Part shown: positions 1 through 8,090 of the stretch, piece by piece | Numbering within the stretch: position 1 is the stretch's first letter | How the letters are laid out: every line of letters starts with the position of its first letter | Assembly: GCA_018644745.1 (NCBI GenBank) | Contig: JABGPX010000510.1 | Span: 1 to 10,925, forward strand | Source of the DNA: Spirochaetales bacterium | GTDB lineage: Bacteria; Spirochaetota; Spirochaetia; ARS1246 | Direction: 5' to 3' | Length of the DNA: 10,925 nucleotides | Translations under genes and position numbers: made by a program | The notes under the pieces: model-generated | Databases searched by the model: none | The model's input: the letters and a program-made list of their open reading frames with translations, nothing else | What the model was told of the DNA's origin: nothing

Positions 1-1
1 A

Positions 2-1795
2 ATCGGGGAAGTGCAGAAACAGCGCGACTGCCTGGGCTCGACGGCCACGGAACAGCAATTAGCGTTCTATAAAGCGGTTGAGATAGTTTATCAGGCTGCA
101 ATCGATCTTTCAGAGCGTTTCTCCAGACACGCGGAGGAAATTATCCCGATGTTCCCTGAGCATGAGCAGCGGCTCAGGTCCGTGGCGGCGGTTTGCCGAC
201 GTGTTCCTGCGAAAGCGCCCAGGACATTTCACGAAGCTCTGCAATTCTCGTGGCTGATGCACGAGTTGATTGAAATGGAGGGTGAAGCCGTCCGCTCAAT
301 GGGGCATCTCGATCGCGTACTCTATTCATATTATCGCAGAGACATAGACGACGGCCGGATTACGCGGGATCAAGCTAAGGAATTATTGAAGTTTTTCTGG
401 ATAAAATATCACTCCCGAACACGGGGGCAGGGGAATGGCAAGAATTTTGTCTTTGGCGGACAGCATCCGGATGGATCAATTATGGCCAACGATCTCACCT
501 ATGCGGCGCTGGAAGCATATGAAGAATTAAATACTCCGGATCCAAAGCTTTCGGTTCGTTTTCTGCCGGATACGCCGGACAAGCTTTACCGGCGGGCGGC
601 AGATCTGATTCGAAAAGGGCACAACTCCTTTGTTCTGATGAACGACGTGCCGGCAGTCGAAGCACAGGTAAAGCGAGGCAAAACACGGGAAGACGCCCGT
701 ATGTACCTGCCGATCGGGTGCTACGAACCAGCCACTGATGGTAAAGAAGCCGGCTGCACTATGAATATCGAGATTAACATCGCTAAAACTCTGGAACTCG
801 CTCTGCATGACGGAATAGATCCTCTTAGCGGACAGCAGATCGGTCCTCACACCGGCGATCCCCGGAGCTTCGAAAACTTTGAACAGATGTTTGACGCTTT
901 CACCGGACAGCTGGATTTCCTCCTTTTCAGCACCATCGAATATGTAGGTGTTCATGAACGGCATTGGCCGGAGATTAATCCTTCACCGCTCCTGGCGGGC
1001 ACCATTCATGACTGCATTTCAAGGGGAAAAGATATCGGTGAGGGGGGCGCTTTATATAACGGTGTGGGCTGTGTCGGCATCGGATTGGCCAACACAGCGG
1101 ATTCTCTCTCTGCGATCAAACAGGCCGTTTTCGACGAGAGGCGCTTTTCCATGGCCGAACTTCTAACGGCAACCGGGAAGGATTTCATTGGACATGAACC
1201 AATGCGCCAGTATTTACTAAATCATGTCGGTAAGTGGGGAAATAACGATACTCAGGCCGATACGATGGCAAAACGCGTCGCTGACTACTACTGCGCGAAG
1301 GTGCATACCTTTACGAATGCCCGGGGAGGGCCCGTCCAAGCGGCGCTTTTTACTCTGATGACACAATGGACCATGGGCAAACTCACCGGAGCGATGCCGG
1401 ATGGCCGCAAATGCCGCACATCTCTGGCTCCAGGTGTCGGACCTGCTCTTGGTCGGGATTTGAACGGAGTAACAGGCCTGATCGGATCGGTGGGAAAGCT
1501 GGACTTCACCGAGACGCCTAATGGTTCGGTGCTGGATGTGATGCTTCATCCAACGGCGGTGAGCGGGGAGGCGGGTCTCGATGCCATGGTCAATCTTATA
1601 AAAACGTTCTTCCTTCAGGGCGGTTACGCTTTGCAATTTAACGTATTTGATGTTGAGACTTTGAAAGATGCCCAAAAATATCCGGAGCGCCACGCTTCTC
1701 TGCAGATACGTGTTACCGGATGGAGTGTCTTCTTCACTTCGCTGTCAGAATTCGAGCAAAACCAGATTATCGCGCGGAATATTCATACCGCCTAG
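2..1795 (+). CDS. Glycyl radical enzyme, pyruvate formate-lyase family, 5'-truncated
   Basis: A glycyl radical enzyme of the PFL/diol dehydratase superfamily, acting in the cytoplasm of anaerobes after a radical-SAM activase places a radical on a C-terminal glycine. The frame is open to the left edge. A GTG at 11 has no ribosome binding site, and the 594 residues from it fall about 200 short of a normal family member, so the N-terminus lies outside the window. Numbering from that GTG, the active-site loop is GCYEP (236-240), with thiyl cysteine C237 and the paired E239 typical of dehydratase-like members; PFL itself has Cys-Cys. The family segment GVGIGLANTADSL-like lies near 352-366. The glycyl loop RVTGW puts the radical glycine at G570, 25 residues from the end, as expected. 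The substrate is unknown. Glycerol or propanediol dehydratase is possible (GCVEP there), but Tyr replaces Val. No activase gene is visible. The gene heads a tight operon with a URO-D-like protein and a fucosidase. Confidence 0.93.
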   Translation: MGEVQKQRDCLGSTATEQQLAFYKAVEIVYQAAIDLSERFSRHAEEIIPMFPEHEQRLRSVAAVCRRVPAKAPRTFHEALQFSWLMHELIEMEGEAVRSMGHLDRVLYSYYRRDIDDGRITRDQAKELLKFFWIKYHSRTRGQGNGKNFVFGGQHPDGSIMANDLTYAALEAYEELNTPDPKLSVRFLPDTPDKLYRRAADLIRKGHNSFVLMNDVPAVEAQVKRGKTREDARMYLPIGCYEPATDGKEAGCTMNIEINIAKTLELALHDGIDPLSGQQIGPHTGDPRSFENFEQMFDAFTGQLDFLLFSTIEYVGVHERHWPEINPSPLLAGTIHDCISRGKDIGEGGALYNGVGCVGIGLANTADSLSAIKQAVFDERRFSMAELLTATGKDFIGHEPMRQYLLNHVGKWGNNDTQADTMAKRVADYYCAKVHTFTNARGGPVQAALFTLMTQWTMGKLTGAMPDGRKCRTSLAPGVGPALGRDLNGVTGLIGSVGKLDFTETPNGSVLDVMLHPTAVSGEAGLDAMVNLIKTFFLQGGYALQFNVFDVETLKDAQKYPERHASLQIRVTGWSVFFTSLSEFEQNQIIARNIHTA

Positions 1796-1802
1796 TAACT
1801 TT

Positions 1803-1809
1803 AAAGGAG
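1803..1809 (+). promoter_or_regulatory. Ribosome binding site of the URO-D-like gene
   Basis: AAAGGAG lies eight bases ahead of the ATG at 1818. It fixes the start and rules out the in-frame ATG at 1668, which would overlap the conserved C-terminus of the glycyl radical enzyme by 128 bases. Confidence 0.85.
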
Positions 1810-1817
1810 TTATACTC

Positions 1818-2903
1818 ATGGAAATCCTTACCGGACGCGAGCGGATCACCCGCATTCTGGGGCGTGAACCTGTCGATAGAATCGGTCTCTACGAACATTT
1901 CTGGGGTGATACGCAGAAGAAATGGACCGACGACGGTTTTATCAAAGAGGAAGAGGATCTGATCCAGCACTTTGATCTCGATATCAGGCAGAACGGTCCT
2001 CTGAAGATGGTTATAGACCTCGATTTCGAGCGGGAGCTTCTTGAAGAGACCGAAGATACTGAACTCTATCTCGATGGAAACGGCGCGAAGCTGCGCTGGC
2101 ATAAAAAGCACGCGTCTACTCCCGAGCATGTGGGTTTTACTATTACCTCGAAAAAGGAATGGGACGAACTCGCGAAACCCAAGCTCAAAGCCGAACGGCG
2201 ACGCATCGATTTCGAGGGCTATCGCGAAGCAAAGGAGCAGGCCAGGAAGGAGAACAGATTCTTTGCCTGGACCGGGATGCATGTATTCGAAATCATGAAG
2301 AACGTTGCCGGCCACGAGCATATGCTTGTCGGTATGGCGCTGGAACCGGAATGGATTCAGGATATGGTTATGACATTCTCACAGATGTATGTGGATATGC
2401 AGGAGCTGCTGTTTGAGGAAGAAGGTTGTCCTGACGGGATTTGGTATTATGAAGATATGGGCTTTAAGCAGCGTCCGTTCATGTCACCGGACATGTACAT
2501 GGAGCTCGTTCAGCCAGGGCACAAATTGACGTTTCAGTACGCTCACAGCAAGAATCTGCCGGTCATTATTCATTCCTGCGGGTTCGTTGAGGCGCTGGTT
2601 CCGGGGCTCATCGACGCGGGGATGGACTGTCTTCAGGTTATCGAAATCAAAGCCGGTATGGATCTTCTCAAACTGCACAAAAAGTATGGAGATAAAATTT
2701 CGTTCATGGGCGGAATTGACGTTCGTGAACTGTACACAAACGACAAGGATAGAATCCTCATGGAGCTCGAGGAAAAAATTCCCGTGGTCAAGAATGGATT
2801 TGGATATGTATTGCACAGCGATCATTCGATTCCGAACACTGTCGATTATGAGTCCTACAGGTACTTCATCGAAAAGGGATTAGAGTTGGGTACATATGAG
2901 TAA
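1818..2903 (+). CDS. Uroporphyrinogen decarboxylase-superfamily (URO-D/MtaA-like) protein
   Basis: A 361-residue single-domain TIM-barrel protein of the URO-D superfamily. The superfamily holds haem-pathway decarboxylases and zinc-dependent corrinoid methyltransferases (MtaA, MtbA). This member is probably not HemE: it sits in a catabolic operon and has the methyltransferase-type His-x-Cys signature, H252-S-C254, followed by FMGGIDV (296-302). In MtaA-like enzymes the third zinc ligand is usually a cysteine in a GCD-P motif near the end. Here the aligned segment reads HSDHSIP (333-339), so H336 may replace that cysteine. YYEDMGF (210-216) matches the conserved acidic active-site strand. There is no signal peptide or membrane segment. 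It starts 22 bases after the glycyl radical enzyme and overlaps the fucosidase by 8 bases, so the three are probably co-translated. No corrinoid protein is encoded here, so a methyl-transfer role is only an inference from the family. The reaction is unknown. Confidence 0.88.
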   Translation: MEILTGRERITRILGREPVDRIGLYEHFWGDTQKKWTDDGFIKEEEDLIQHFDLDIRQNGPLKMVIDLDFERELLEETEDTELYLDGNGAKLRWHKKHASTPEHVGFTITSKKEWDELAKPKLKAERRRIDFEGYREAKEQARKENRFFAWTGMHVFEIMKNVAGHEHMLVGMALEPEWIQDMVMTFSQMYVDMQELLFEEEGCPDGIWYYEDMGFKQRPFMSPDMYMELVQPGHKLTFQYAHSKNLPVIIHSCGFVEALVPGLIDAGMDCLQVIEIKAGMDLLKLHKKYGDKISFMGGIDVRELYTNDKDRILMELEEKIPVVKNGFGYVLHSDHSIPNTVDYESYRYFIEKGLELGTYE

Positions 2904-4218
2904 CGGTGCGGATATGACCCGGGAGGAAAGGATGACCTGGTGGCATGATGCAAAGTTCGGCATGTTTGTTCACTGGGGCTGCTATAGTGTTTTAGGACGG
3001 GGCGAGCAGGTACTGGTGCGGGACCAGATGCCTCTTGATGAATATATGCGGATTGCCGACGATTTCAAACCTGCGGCGGACTGGGCGGAAGAGCTTGCCG
3101 ATCATGCTGTAAGATCCGGCGCAAAGTATATAGTCCTCACCACCCGTCATCACGACGGATACAGCCTATGGGACACGGCAACTCACGACTTCAATGCCGC
3201 CAAGACCGGGCCGGGGCGTGATCTTATAGCGGAATATGTCGATGCTGCCCGAAAGCGGGGGCTGAAAATCGGGTTCTATTACTCCGTGGTAAACTGGCGA
3301 TGGAGAGGATTCTGGGATCCCGAGAAATATCCTTCCGAACTGCCGCTGATGGTCGACGAGATTCACAGGCAAATCAGGGAGCTTATGAGCAACTATGGTC
3401 ATATCGATATCCTCTGGTACGACGTTTCCCAGACACCAGGCAAGCGCACATCCGGAGCTTTCGGCTATGATGGCACGCCTATCGATACGACTCCCGCGGA
3501 GTTCTACCGCTCCGCCGAACTGAATGGGATGGCCAGATCTCTTCAGCCCCACATTCTTATTAACAATCGGAGCGGTCTGCCTGAGGATTTCGGAACTCCC
3601 GAGCAGCACGTAACTCCCGACGAGGGCGGGCGAGCGTGGGAGTCCTGTATGACCGTGAACTTCGCACCGAACTGGGCGAATGTTCACCATTCGGTGGCGG
3701 ATAAAACACCCGGTCAACTTCTTTACCACTTTATACAGGCCGTGAGAATCGGCGGGAATTTTCTGCTCAATGTCGGGCCTGATAGTGAGGGGCATGTAAT
3801 CGAAAGAGACGGGAAGAAACTCGAGGCGATCGGCAGTTGGCTCGAGAGAAATGGCGAGGCTGTTTATGGAACCAGGCCTGGTAAAATATACGAAGATCCG
3901 AATCAGGGGCCTTGTTATCATTACGGGATGTTTACGACAAAGGGAACTACGGCCTATCTCTCTCTTTTCTATTATCCTTTAGAATATCTGGTTATTTCCA
4001 AAGTTGGTGGGGGTTTAAAGTCGGCAGCGATACTCGGATCCGGAGCGGCTCTCGATGTGGAACCGATGAAAAACAAACGCTGGAAAATTTCCGGATTACC
4101 CTTGGATTCGCCTGATGAACTGGCACCGGTTCTGAAACTCGAGTTTGAAGAAGCGCCGTATCTGCTTCACTATTCCGGCTCCTCATGGCTCGACGGGTTA
4201 TATAAACCACAGGTATGA
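2896..4218 (+). CDS. Alpha-L-fucosidase, GH29 family
   Basis: A retaining GH29 alpha-L-fucosidase, releasing terminal L-fucose from oligosaccharides. The 440 residues begin at the catalytic barrel: WWHDAKFGMFVHWG (15-28), the HHDG motif (85-88) on a barrel strand, nucleophile D176 in IDILWYD (170-176), and the hallmark GGNFLLNVGP (286-295). E236 in TPEQ is a candidate acid/base, about 60 residues after the nucleophile as in some GH29 subfamily B enzymes; this assignment is tentative. A short C-terminal beta domain follows (about 330-425). There is no signal peptide, so a cytoplasmic enzyme acting on imported oligosaccharides is likely. The ATG lies inside the end of the URO-D-like gene with no strong ribosome binding site, which suggests translational coupling. 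The UGA stop at 4216 is followed in frame by 29 more open, protein-like codons ending at TAA 4306, so the native protein could be slightly longer. Confidence 0.93.
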   Translation: MSNGADMTREERMTWWHDAKFGMFVHWGCYSVLGRGEQVLVRDQMPLDEYMRIADDFKPAADWAEELADHAVRSGAKYIVLTTRHHDGYSLWDTATHDFNAAKTGPGRDLIAEYVDAARKRGLKIGFYYSVVNWRWRGFWDPEKYPSELPLMVDEIHRQIRELMSNYGHIDILWYDVSQTPGKRTSGAFGYDGTPIDTTPAEFYRSAELNGMARSLQPHILINNRSGLPEDFGTPEQHVTPDEGGRAWESCMTVNFAPNWANVHHSVADKTPGQLLYHFIQAVRIGGNFLLNVGPDSEGHVIERDGKKLEAIGSWLERNGEAVYGTRPGKIYEDPNQGPCYHYGMFTTKGTTAYLSLFYYPLEYLVISKVGGGLKSAAILGSGAALDVEPMKNKRWKISGLPLDSPDELAPVLKLEFEEAPYLLHYSGSSWLDGLYKPQV

Positions 4219-4315
4219 CGGCTCGACGACGGCCATGTGGCTCTTCTAGATCCGAACCTCGAAGACCTTGTTCCGGTTGTAACAGGTGCTAACCTCAGCT
4301 ACATATAAATTTCCG
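4219..4315 (+). other. Spacer between fucosidase and lipoprotein genes; in-frame open extension
   Basis: No terminator stem or promoter is evident in this 97-base spacer. In the fucosidase frame it stays open from 4219 to 4305 and ends at TAA 4306-4308, seven bases before the lipoprotein ATG. The encoded stretch begins RLDDGHVALLDP and has normal amino-acid composition. With the UGA-C context it could be a read-through extension or the remnant of a longer C-terminus. An open stretch of this length can also arise by chance. Confidence 0.35.
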
Positions 4316-7015
4316 ATGCGAAAGATCCTCATAGCTGCACTTTTGCTATCCGTATTGCTGGTCTCATCATGCACTCGATCTTCACGGTCTCTGCTTGTCC
4401 CGGTCTATTTTTATCAAGGCCATTCGGTCGGAAAGGAAAGCTCGTCCACCGGTCTTCATGTCAGCTCCATTAGCAAAGCGAGGTTTCGGGCGCAGACTTG
4501 GCCGGAAATTATTTCGAGTTCCGTGGCGGTTGATAGCACCGGGGCACAGCTCTATTTGGCTTGCGGGAACGGTGTTCTTATCAGCCGCGATGCCGGAGCA
4601 AACTGGGTTTTAACCGGTGGATCGGGGATGGCGGAGGTTCAAAAAGTTCAGATTGATAGAAGGGATCCGGATAGAGCCTGGGCGGCAAGTGCATTTGGCT
4701 TATGGGAGACCCGCGACGGCGGCACGGCATGGACGCGGCTCAAGCACACCTCACTTTTCCGTTTCTGCGCCGATGTTCGGCAGGATGCCGTGGATCCCGA
4801 TACCCTTTGGGTGGCCGGAGACCGTGGTGTATTTGTCTCCCGGGACGCAGGGAAGAATTTTGCAGCCGCATTAATAAATACAGATGTCCGCCGCGTCGTG
4901 TCTCTGCCTGCCCGGCTCCTGTTATGCACCGACGGCGGCGGTCTTCTCGAGTCGAAGGATGACGGCCGAACTTTTTCCAGGATTACCGGGTCGCCGGATG
5001 TGGTTTTTTGTGTCGAGGTAGTTGAAGACCGTCTGTACTGCGGCACAATGAACGGGCTGTATATCAGCAGAGACTCCGGATTATCCTGGTCTGTCACCAC
5101 GGAAGGAGTACCTGAAGGATATTTCATTTATGGAGTAGTAGCGGATCCTGAGAAAAGCGGCCGGGTGTTTATCTGCGGAAACGACGGTGTCTTGGTTAGT
5201 GAAGATTCAGGAATTTCATTTAAAAGGCATGGTTTCGAATCGGCACTTGTACAGGACCTAACAATTGCACAACTCGGAAAAGTAGATCCAGTCATGCCTT
5301 CGCAGGAACCTGGTTCTCTCCAGATTCCGGACGATGACAGGATTTTTGAGGATTACCGGGGAGAAGAAGATCCGGAGTTCCGCCGCCGCGTTCGCGATCT
5401 CCGCATCCATTTTCGCGGGCGCGCCGCGGCAATTGCCGGATGGCCGGGCTGGGCGACGGCATCGCAGGAGATCGTCGAAGGGAGGGGCACCAAAGAGCTG
5501 TACAAACAGCTGCGAGAGCGTCTCAAATCTCCGCAGCACTCTATGTTTTACTCGCTACCTCTCATGGGACTGTATCTTCACGCAAACAACCGGATGTCTT
5601 CGAGCATGGCGGCGACCATGCGTCAGGTCATGACAACCAATCCCGTGTATAGGGGAGATACCGAGAATCATTGGGTTATGTATTATACGGCCTTGCTTCT
5701 TGCCGCTCAGACCTGGCCGGAAACGTCAGCAGCTGAATGGTACGCCGGCCGATCTACTCAGAGCCTCTATGATGAGGCTCGGGAGTGGTTGATCGGTTGG
5801 GCCGGAAAGACCACTGAGGCTGGGCAAGGGGAATATGATTCTCCCAATTACATGATAATGTACGTGACGCCGATGCTTCTACTCTATGACTTCGCGAAAG
5901 AACCACTACTGCATCAACTCGCCGGAATGATCCTCGATCTTCTTCTCGCTGATTACTTTACTGAATCTCTCGAGGGAGCCTGGTGCGGCGGTCATAGTCG
6001 GGTGACCGAGACGGAGATTGATAAAACCAGGACTAATAGGGTGAGCGTCTACCATTATCTGTACGCCGGGGGAATCCCCCTGATATGGGGAATCCATGAT
6101 TGGTTTGGTTTTGCAGCCCAGTCAGGATATCGACCACCGGAAATTCTGGAAAGGGTGGCCAACGGGCGAAGGTTCCCGTTCGTCCACACCGAGGTGAAAC
6201 GGACTCGCAATGTAATACGATATTGGGATGAACCGAATCCGCGGGTCGACAAGTACACCTATATGACTTCCTTATACTCCCTGGGTTCATTACGCGGCGA
6301 TGTGCTAGCGCCGGTTCAGCAGCATGCTTTTGATGTTACGTGGAACGGCAGCGCGGAGAACTCGCTGCTGTTCTCAGTGCATCCATTTGTTTCGGGTTCT
6401 GAATTGGGAAAGTTTTTCCCGCAGGATACCAATGATCTCGCCCGCACAGTAATAAAACAAAAACCGATCTTTGGATCAGAGAATAAAATTATCTCTGGAT
6501 CTCCATATGAAAAAGTCTACCAGTACGAGAATATCCTTGTCGCGCTTTATTCGGTACCTGAAGACGTCCAATATCCTCATGTGAATCTCTATTGGCCGAA
6601 ATGTCTTACTCGCAGCGAAGAAGGCGGATGGTTATTCGGCCAGGATGGGGATTTTTTTTTGGCTCTTCACGTTCCCGACGACGGTATATGGAGAGATAAG
6701 CAAGAGTATGAAAGGTACCGGTTTTCAGCGAATCGAACATCCCTGTCTCTGGTTGTCCGCGCTCCGGAGGGAGTGGATAATTTTGAGCATTTCAAAGCCC
6801 AAGTTCTTGCGTCGCCGCCTCCGGCTGTTACCTGGGACGCCGGGCTTCCCATTCTAACCTATGAAAACAATAGCTATCCGCAGGGTGGTAAATCCGACAA
6901 GTTATTCGACGGTCCTTTTCTATCTGGCGAGCTGGGATCTCAAGTTATCCGGATTACCGACGGCGTGGCAGCGAGGATTCTTGACTTCAACGACTACACG
7001 ATAACCGAAAGATAA
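4316..7015 (+). CDS. Large predicted lipoprotein: Asp-box (BNR) propeller plus toroid-like C-terminal region
   Basis: An 899-residue exported protein of unknown activity, probably acting on or binding polysaccharide at the cell surface. The ATG at 4316 gives a clean lipoprotein signal: MRK, a hydrophobic core, then VSSC with lipid-bearing C19. A GTG ten codons upstream is possible, and neither start has a good ribosome binding site. Residues 65-310 hold six Asp-box repeats, S/T-x-D-x-G-x-x-W/F, at about 90, 132, 175, 213, 251 and 295. Their spacing of 38-44 residues fits blades of a sialidase/VPS10-type beta-propeller. Residues 350-600 are helical with aromatic-rich motifs (ENHWVMYYT 450-458, GEYDSPNY 505-512, GGHSR 558-562), recalling the alpha/alpha toroid of heparinase or alginate lyases. 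The remaining 270 or so residues look like beta-sandwich. The lyase assignment is my inference from motif style. The gene follows the fucosidase, probably as part of the same glycan locus, and converges with the next gene. Confidence 0.8.
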   Translation: MRKILIAALLLSVLLVSSCTRSSRSLLVPVYFYQGHSVGKESSSTGLHVSSISKARFRAQTWPEIISSSVAVDSTGAQLYLACGNGVLISRDAGANWVLTGGSGMAEVQKVQIDRRDPDRAWAASAFGLWETRDGGTAWTRLKHTSLFRFCADVRQDAVDPDTLWVAGDRGVFVSRDAGKNFAAALINTDVRRVVSLPARLLLCTDGGGLLESKDDGRTFSRITGSPDVVFCVEVVEDRLYCGTMNGLYISRDSGLSWSVTTEGVPEGYFIYGVVADPEKSGRVFICGNDGVLVSEDSGISFKRHGFESALVQDLTIAQLGKVDPVMPSQEPGSLQIPDDDRIFEDYRGEEDPEFRRRVRDLRIHFRGRAAAIAGWPGWATASQEIVEGRGTKELYKQLRERLKSPQHSMFYSLPLMGLYLHANNRMSSSMAATMRQVMTTNPVYRGDTENHWVMYYTALLLAAQTWPETSAAEWYAGRSTQSLYDEAREWLIGWAGKTTEAGQGEYDSPNYMIMYVTPMLLLYDFAKEPLLHQLAGMILDLLLADYFTESLEGAWCGGHSRVTETEIDKTRTNRVSVYHYLYAGGIPLIWGIHDWFGFAAQSGYRPPEILERVANGRRFPFVHTEVKRTRNVIRYWDEPNPRVDKYTYMTSLYSLGSLRGDVLAPVQQHAFDVTWNGSAENSLLFSVHPFVSGSELGKFFPQDTNDLARTVIKQKPIFGSENKIISGSPYEKVYQYENILVALYSVPEDVQYPHVNLYWPKCLTRSEEGGWLFGQDGDFFLALHVPDDGIWRDKQEYERYRFSANRTSLSLVVRAPEGVDNFEHFKAQVLASPPPAVTWDAGLPILTYENNSYPQGGKSDKLFDGPFLSGELGSQVIRITDGVAARILDFNDYTITER

Positions 7016-7055
7016 ATCACAGGAGAAAACATATACTCTCGCCTGGATTTCTGTA

Positions 7056-8075
7056 TTAACCGTTCAGTCTCGCCTCAAGCAGCATGTCGACCATCCGAAA
7101 TGATCCCGCGGCGTCTTCAATTGTACATTCAGGCAGTCGGTTCTGTTGAATACTCTCGATAAAGTCCACATCTTCCTGGAAGTACCCATAGTATTTTCGG
7201 AACTCATCACTGTCTGCGATTTCTATACCGTCAAAATCCACGATTTCCGTCGAGCCCGAGCCGGTCGCGGCGAGCGAATATCCCTGGCTGCCGGATCCAA
7301 GGATTACTCGGGCGTCGCAGCCGACTTCGGCGAATCCGAGATTGATAAAAGCACTCACCCCGGGACCTAATAACTCGAAAGTGTGCACCCGCCCGCCGGT
7401 TTGGTAGTTGGCTCTTATAGTGGCGGTGATTCCGTTTTCAAACTTGCACACCGAATTCCATGAATTGTCCACATCATCATTGATCCGATCTATGATAGTT
7501 GAGGCGAACTTCGGCTCAGATCCGGCAATAGAACGAACCAGATCGACACAGTGTATTGTGTCTGATGGAAATGCGCTCAGCGATCCGGTATCGAAATCCG
7601 CGCGGCCTTGTTTCATGAAGCGGCCCTCGATTTGCGACATCCGTGTTCGTTTCTGTACATAGCTGACTACCGTTTTCACCAGAGGAATGTATCTACGGTT
7701 GAAGGCTACTTCCAGGAAAACCCCGTTTTCTTTGGCGATACGTGCAAGAGATTCAGCCTGGAAAGAAGTTGCGCCGGGGGGTTTCTCCATCAATGTGGGC
7801 AGCTTTGCTTCGAGACACCGCCTAGTCACATGATATAGGCTCGCAGGCTCAACAAATACGGCAACCGCGTCGAGTTCTTCAGTATCGAGCATCTTTTCCT
7901 GTTGTGTGTACCTCGCTGGAATATCGAACTCTTTTGCTAATTCGTCAGCCCGCGAGCCGATACGATCGCAGATCGCGACAACCTCTGCACCATCGATCTC
8001 TTTGAATGATGGTATATGAACATTTCGGGCCATCGATCCGGCTCCGATTACCCCTATGCGTACGGTGTCTGGCAT
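7056..8075 (-). CDS. Gfo/Idh/MocA-family NAD(P)-dependent oxidoreductase
   Basis: A cytoplasmic 339-residue sugar or cyclitol dehydrogenase of the Gfo/Idh/MocA family, full length for the group. The N-terminal Rossmann fold carries the dinucleotide motif GVIGAGSMA (8-16). EKP at 97-99 supplies the lysine that binds cofactor and substrate. FNRRYIP (125-131) begins the C-terminal alpha/beta domain, and DTIHCVDL (172-179) contains H175 and D178 at the position of the catalytic D-x-x-x-H-type motif. The substrate cannot be read from the sequence; a hexose, deoxy-sugar or inositol is typical. The start is set by a strong AAAGGAG upstream. The gene follows the sensor kinase by 15 bases on the same strand and is almost certainly co-transcribed with it. 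It ends 40 bases from the convergent lipoprotein gene. A role in the same glycan catabolism is plausible from proximity only. Confidence 0.92.
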   Translation of the reverse strand: MPDTVRIGVIGAGSMARNVHIPSFKEIDGAEVVAICDRIGSRADELAKEFDIPARYTQQEKMLDTEELDAVAVFVEPASLYHVTRRCLEAKLPTLMEKPPGATSFQAESLARIAKENGVFLEVAFNRRYIPLVKTVVSYVQKRTRMSQIEGRFMKQGRADFDTGSLSAFPSDTIHCVDLVRSIAGSEPKFASTIIDRINDDVDNSWNSVCKFENGITATIRANYQTGGRVHTFELLGPGVSAFINLGFAEVGCDARVILGSGSQGYSLAATGSGSTEIVDFDGIEIADSDEFRKYYGYFQEDVDFIESIQQNRLPECTIEDAAGSFRMVDMLLEARLNG

Positions 8076-8080
8076 TATTG

Positions 8081-8087
8081 CTCCTTT
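8081..8087 (-). promoter_or_regulatory. Ribosome binding site of the Gfo/Idh/MocA gene
   Basis: On the minus strand AAAGGAG lies five bases ahead of the ATG (8075-8073), inside the 15-base gap after the kinase stop codon. It confirms the start and a linked operon. Confidence 0.85.
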
Positions 8088-8090
8088 GTA

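Noticed and set aside
11..13. GTG as the true start of the glycyl radical enzyme
   Set aside because: The frame is open to the window edge, there is no ribosome binding site, and the protein would lack about 200 residues.
527..964. Antisense open frame of 145 codons in the GRE gene
   Set aside because: It lies opposite a clearly conserved coding region, has no ribosome binding site and no recognisable product.
2..1795. Naming the GRE a propanediol or glycerol dehydratase
   Set aside because: The loop is GCYEP not GCVEP, the N-terminal substrate residues are outside the window, and no downstream propanediol genes or microcompartment genes are seen.
1668..1817. ATG at 1668 as the start of the URO-D-like gene
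   Set aside because: It overlaps the conserved glycyl-radical end of the previous gene, while ATG 1818 has AAAGGAG at ideal spacing.
1818..2903. Calling the URO-D-like gene hemE
   Set aside because: It has a methyltransferase-type H-x-C motif and sits in a catabolic operon with no haem genes.
3166..3921. Antisense open frame of 251 codons opposite the fucosidase
   Set aside because: It is a shadow of the conserved GH29 frame; its length follows from codon bias on the coding strand.
6068..6080. Perfect inverted repeat GGGGGAATCCCCC
   Set aside because: It lies within well-formed coding sequence (AGGIPL), has no T-tract and is not at a gene boundary.
7016..7055. Bidirectional terminator between the convergent genes
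   Set aside because: Only a weak bulged pairing (AGGAGA with TCTCGCCT) is present and there is no T-run; not enough to call.
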